A stretch of DNA of 64,000 nucleotides from Alphaproteobacteria bacterium. GTDB lineage: Bacteria > Pseudomonadota > Alphaproteobacteria > Micropepsales > Micropepsaceae. The DNA is taken from positions 62,001 to 126,000 of the forward strand of contig WGNJ01000002.1 in assembly GCA_016124635.1 (NCBI GenBank), read 5' to 3'. The position numbers were made by a program, and so were the translations under genes. Below the pieces are notes generated by a model. That model was not told the origin of the DNA, made no database searches, and saw nothing but the letters and a program-made list of their open reading frames with translations. Shown here piece after piece: positions 61,389-64,000 of the stretch; within the stretch, counting starts at the first letter, position 1; each line of letters opens with the position of its first letter.

Positions 61389-64000
61389 CTACTCGGCCGG
61401 GACTTCCGTCATGACGGTCCGTCGCGGCCGCTCGGCGATATAGGTATAGAACATAGGCACGACGAAGAGCGTGAAGAGCGTGCCCACGCCCATGCCCATC
61501 GTAATGACGAGGCCAATGGCGTGACGTGACGCAGCGCCTGCGCCGCTCGCCAACACGAGCGGCATCACGCCGAGGACCATCGCCGCCGTCGTCATCAGAA
61601 TCGGCCGCAGACGAACGCGCGCGGCTTCCTCGATGGCCGCGCGCGGACTAACGCCCGCCGCGAGACGCTCCTTGGCGAACTGCACCATCAAGATGCCGTG
61701 CTTGGTGATAAGTCCGACCAGCGTGATCAGGCCGACTTGCGTGTAAATGTTGAGCGTGCCGAAGCCCAGATAGAGCGGGATCATCGCGCCGAAAATCGAT
61801 AGTGGCACCGCCATCATGATGATCAACGGCTCGCGGAAGCTTTCGAATTGCGCCGCCAGTACCAGGTAGATCACGAGAACGGCCAGCACGAACGCGAAGG
61901 CCAATGAGTTCCCTTCCTGCAATGATAGACGTGACTCGCCCGCGAAATCCTCAAAGAAGCCTGTAGGCATCACGCGCGCCGCGGCCTCGCGTATTGCGTC
62001 CAGCCCTTCGCTCGCCGTTACACCGGGCATGGGCAGCGCCGAAAGCGTCGCCGAATTCAGCTGATTGAATTGCTCGATCGCCACCGGCCCCGCACGCGTT
62101 TCAGTCTTGGTCAACGCGGACAGCGGCACCATTTTGCCGTCCTCGGCCCGCACGTAGAATTCGCCGAGCGCCACCGGATCGAGCCGGTATCGTTGCTCGA
62201 CCTGCGGGATAACGTCATAGCTGCGATTGTCGCGATCGAACCGCGAAATGCGGCTTTCACTCAAGAGTACGTTCAGCGTCGTGCCGATATCGGCGACCTT
62301 GACGCCGAGCGCCGCCGCGCGGTCGCGATCGATCGCCAGGTTTGCCCGCGGCAGATCGAACGCAAGCGAGTCTTGCACGAAGATCAGCTTGCCGCTCTTC
62401 ATCGCCTCTTCTTTCAGGCGTTCGGCGACGTCGAAGACCTGATCCGGCGCACCGACGGAACGGATGACGTATTGCACCGGCAGGCCGCCCGTACCTGGCA
62501 ACGACGGCGGATTGAAGACAAGCGCGGAGACGCCCGGTATCTTCAACAATCCACCCTGAATCTGCTGCTGAATCTCCGCGGCGCTGCGGCTGCGCTCACC
62601 CCAAGGCACGAAGCGCCACACGGCAATACCGGCATTGCCGCCCGACGCGCCGCCACCGAACCCGACGATCGAGAAGCGCCGGCTTGTCTCGGGAACTGGT
62701 CCGACAGCCTCGTCGAATTGATCGACATAATGCTTCGTATAGGTCGAAGTCGCGTACCGCGGTCCGGTTATGACGGCGAAGAGCGCGCCCTGATCTTCGG
62801 TCGGCGCCAGCTCGTGCTTCGTGTGCAAGAACATGAAAACAAGCGTGCCGAAGATCGCCACAACGATGGCAAGGATGACCGGCCGCGAATCGAGCGCCGC
62901 CGACAGCGTGCGCGAGTAGCGCACTGCGAGCCAATCGAAAGCACGATCGATCCGCGCGACCAAACTGTCCGGCTTCTCTTCCTCGTGCGGCTTGAGGAAG
63001 CGTCCCGCCATCATCGGAGATACCGTAACGGCAATGAAACCGGAGATAACGACAGCGCCAGCGAGCGCGAATGCAAATTCACGAAACAGCGAGCCGGTCA
63101 AACCCTGCGTAAAGCCGATCGGTGCATAGACTGCGGCGAGCGTTATCGTCATCGCCACGATTGCGGAGAAGATCTCCCGCATCCCGTGCACGGCGGCATC
63201 GAGCGGCGCTTCACCTTCCTCGATGTGACGGTGGATGTTTTCCACCACAACGATGGCGTCGTCGACCACGAGGCCGATCGCCAGGACCATCGCGAGCATG
63301 GTCAACAAATTGATCGAATAGCCCATTAGGAAGAGCACGAAGCACACGCCGACGAGCGACAGCGGGATTGTGATCACCGGAATGGCGACGGATCGAATGG
63401 AACCCAGGAACAGGAAGATCACCAACACGACGATGATGACGGCCTCGCCGACCGTCTTGAACACTTCGTCGATCGAAGCCTGGATGAACACGGTCGAGTC
63501 GAAGACCAGGATCACGTCCATGCCTTCCGGCAGCTCCGATTTGAGGCTTGGCAGCATGTCGCGGATCGCTGCCGCGGTCGTCATCGGGTTGGCGGACGGC
63601 GTCGGGAAAATGCCGATGAAGACGCCTTCGCGGCCGTTAAACGAGGTCTTGACGGTATCGTTGTCGGTGCCGAGTTCGACCCTTGCGACGTCGCCCAGCC
63701 GGACGATCGTGTCGCCGCTCCCGCGGATCGGCAGTTGCGCAAACGCTTCCGGCGTCTTGAGTGTCGTGTTGGTGTCGATGGCGATCGCGACGAGCTGACT
63801 TTTGGTCGATCCCGGCGAGGACAGAAAATTGCTGTCGCTCACCGCCTCGGAAATGTCCTTTGCGGTGATGCCGTGCGAGGCCATCCTCACCGGATCAAGC
63901 CAAATGCGCATCGCGAAGTTCCGCGCGCCGAGGATTTGCGCATCCGCCACGCCTTCGATCGTCGACATGCGGGGCTGAATCACCCGCGCCAGGTATTCGG
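61389..64000 (-). CDS. RND efflux transporter, HAE1/AcrB type (N-terminus beyond window)
   Basis: This is an inner-membrane proton-driven drug exporter. About 870 residues are visible and roughly 150-170 N-terminal residues lie past the window end. The proton-relay pair is present in GLVVDDAIVVVENIHRHIEEG. LVIFLFLGSIRSVAIPVITIPLSL, AMTITLAAVYAPIGFTQGLTG, the porter domain FNPPSLPGTGGLPVQYVIRS and the C-terminal repeat helices (IYTQVGLITLVGLITKHGIL, then VRLRPILMTTAAMVLGVMPL) match the family. Its adaptor gene is expected just outside the window. The N-terminus seen (VIQPRMSTIEGVADAQILGA) is internal. Confidence 0.95.
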   Translation of the reverse strand, partial: EYLARVIQPRMSTIEGVADAQILGARNFAMRIWLDPVRMASHGITAKDISEAVSDSNFLSSPGSTKSQLVAIAIDTNTTLKTPEAFAQLPIRGSGDTIVRLGDVARVELGTDNDTVKTSFNGREGVFIGIFPTPSANPMTTAAAIRDMLPSLKSELPEGMDVILVFDSTVFIQASIDEVFKTVGEAVIIVVLVIFLFLGSIRSVAIPVITIPLSLVGVCFVLFLMGYSINLLTMLAMVLAIGLVVDDAIVVVENIHRHIEEGEAPLDAAVHGMREIFSAIVAMTITLAAVYAPIGFTQGLTGSLFREFAFALAGAVVISGFIAVTVSPMMAGRFLKPHEEEKPDSLVARIDRAFDWLAVRYSRTLSAALDSRPVILAIVVAIFGTLVFMFLHTKHELAPTEDQGALFAVITGPRYATSTYTKHYVDQFDEAVGPVPETSRRFSIVGFGGGASGGNAGIAVWRFVPWGERSRSAAEIQQQIQGGLLKIPGVSALVFNPPSLPGTGGLPVQYVIRSVGAPDQVFDVAERLKEEAMKSGKLIFVQDSLAFDLPRANLAIDRDRAAALGVKVADIGTTLNVLLSESRISRFDRDNRSYDVIPQVEQRYRLDPVALGEFYVRAEDGKMVPLSALTKTETRAGPVAIEQFNQLNSATLSALPMPGVTASEGLDAIREAAARVMPTGFFEDFAGESRLSLQEGNSLAFAFVLAVLVIYLVLAAQFESFREPLIIMMAVPLSIFGAMIPLYLGFGTLNIYTQVGLITLVGLITKHGILMVQFAKERLAAGVSPRAAIEEAARVRLRPILMTTAAMVLGVMPLVLASGAGAASRHAIGLVITMGMGVGTLFTLFVVPMFYTYIAERPRRTVMTEVPAE

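Noticed and set aside
62070-63329. A 419-codon plus-strand open frame opposite the RND gene
   Set aside because: It is antisense to conserved RND sequence and has no recognisable domain.
1-64000. tRNA, rRNA, SRP RNA or tmRNA genes
   Set aside because: No T-arm or anticodon-arm signature and no conserved RNA core was found on reading both strands; a tRNAscan/Infernal run would be decisive.

Overview
The window is high-GC, gene-dense DNA from an alphaproteobacterium. The best guess is Hyphomicrobiales or a close relative such as the Micropepsales; this rests on gene order recalled from memory, not on a search. The block ffh-rpsP-rimM-trmD-rplS followed by leuC, leuD, leuB and asd, the pair dapF-mtaB-ftsY, and DUF3576-leuS-lptE-holA are all typical of that class. 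No rRNA, tRNA, CRISPR array or prophage is visible. Most genes sit in tight runs with ATGA or GTGA overlaps.

Layout. 0-3.3 kb: a lipoprotein, a Tat-exported PhoD phosphatase, and a small GIY-YIG-like protein behind asd. 3.3-10.7 kb (minus strand): leucine and aspartate-family biosynthesis (leuC ... leuD-leuB-asd). Two unrelated genes (a serine hydrolase and a VOC protein) and a set of palindromic repeats with a DUF559 nuclease gene separate leuC from leuD. 10.7-15.7 kb: a lone receiver protein, a GNAT acetyltransferase, then the ribosome/SRP block. 16.3-25.9 kb: a small membrane ORF, a VOC protein, a secreted S9 peptidase, dapF-mtaB-ftsY, yciB, a membrane M28 peptidase and nth. 26.3-29.5 kb: a class III aminotransferase, a strong small-RNA candidate with its own promoter and terminator, xthA and rnhB.

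29.5-44.7 kb is the most unusual part. On the minus strand an ABC-exporter-like protein of about 900 residues, with all its ATPase motifs damaged, is translationally coupled to a cyclic-nucleotide-binding protein. Divergent from it runs a possible ten-gene operon: four glycosyltransferases, a polysaccharide-deacetylase-like protein, a small membrane protein, and then a complete peptide-type ABC importer. This looks like an envelope-glycan locus of unknown product. It is followed by a MacA/MacB-type efflux system behind a clear operator-promoter.

47.9-64 kb: small secreted proteins, an OmpR-type regulator, ribA, a YggS/thiE pair with overlapping divergent starts, two porins, the leuS-lptE-holA run and an RND efflux pump cut by the window end.

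The best candidates for undescribed biology are: (i) the DUF559 gene framed by two 220-bp palindromic repeats, whose relatives recur at two other intergenic sites with compensatory changes in the hairpin stems; (ii) the pseudo-ATPase exporter, cyclic-nucleotide and glycosyltransferase locus; (iii) the roughly 150-nt small RNA with a C-rich anti-Shine-Dalgarno-like loop.
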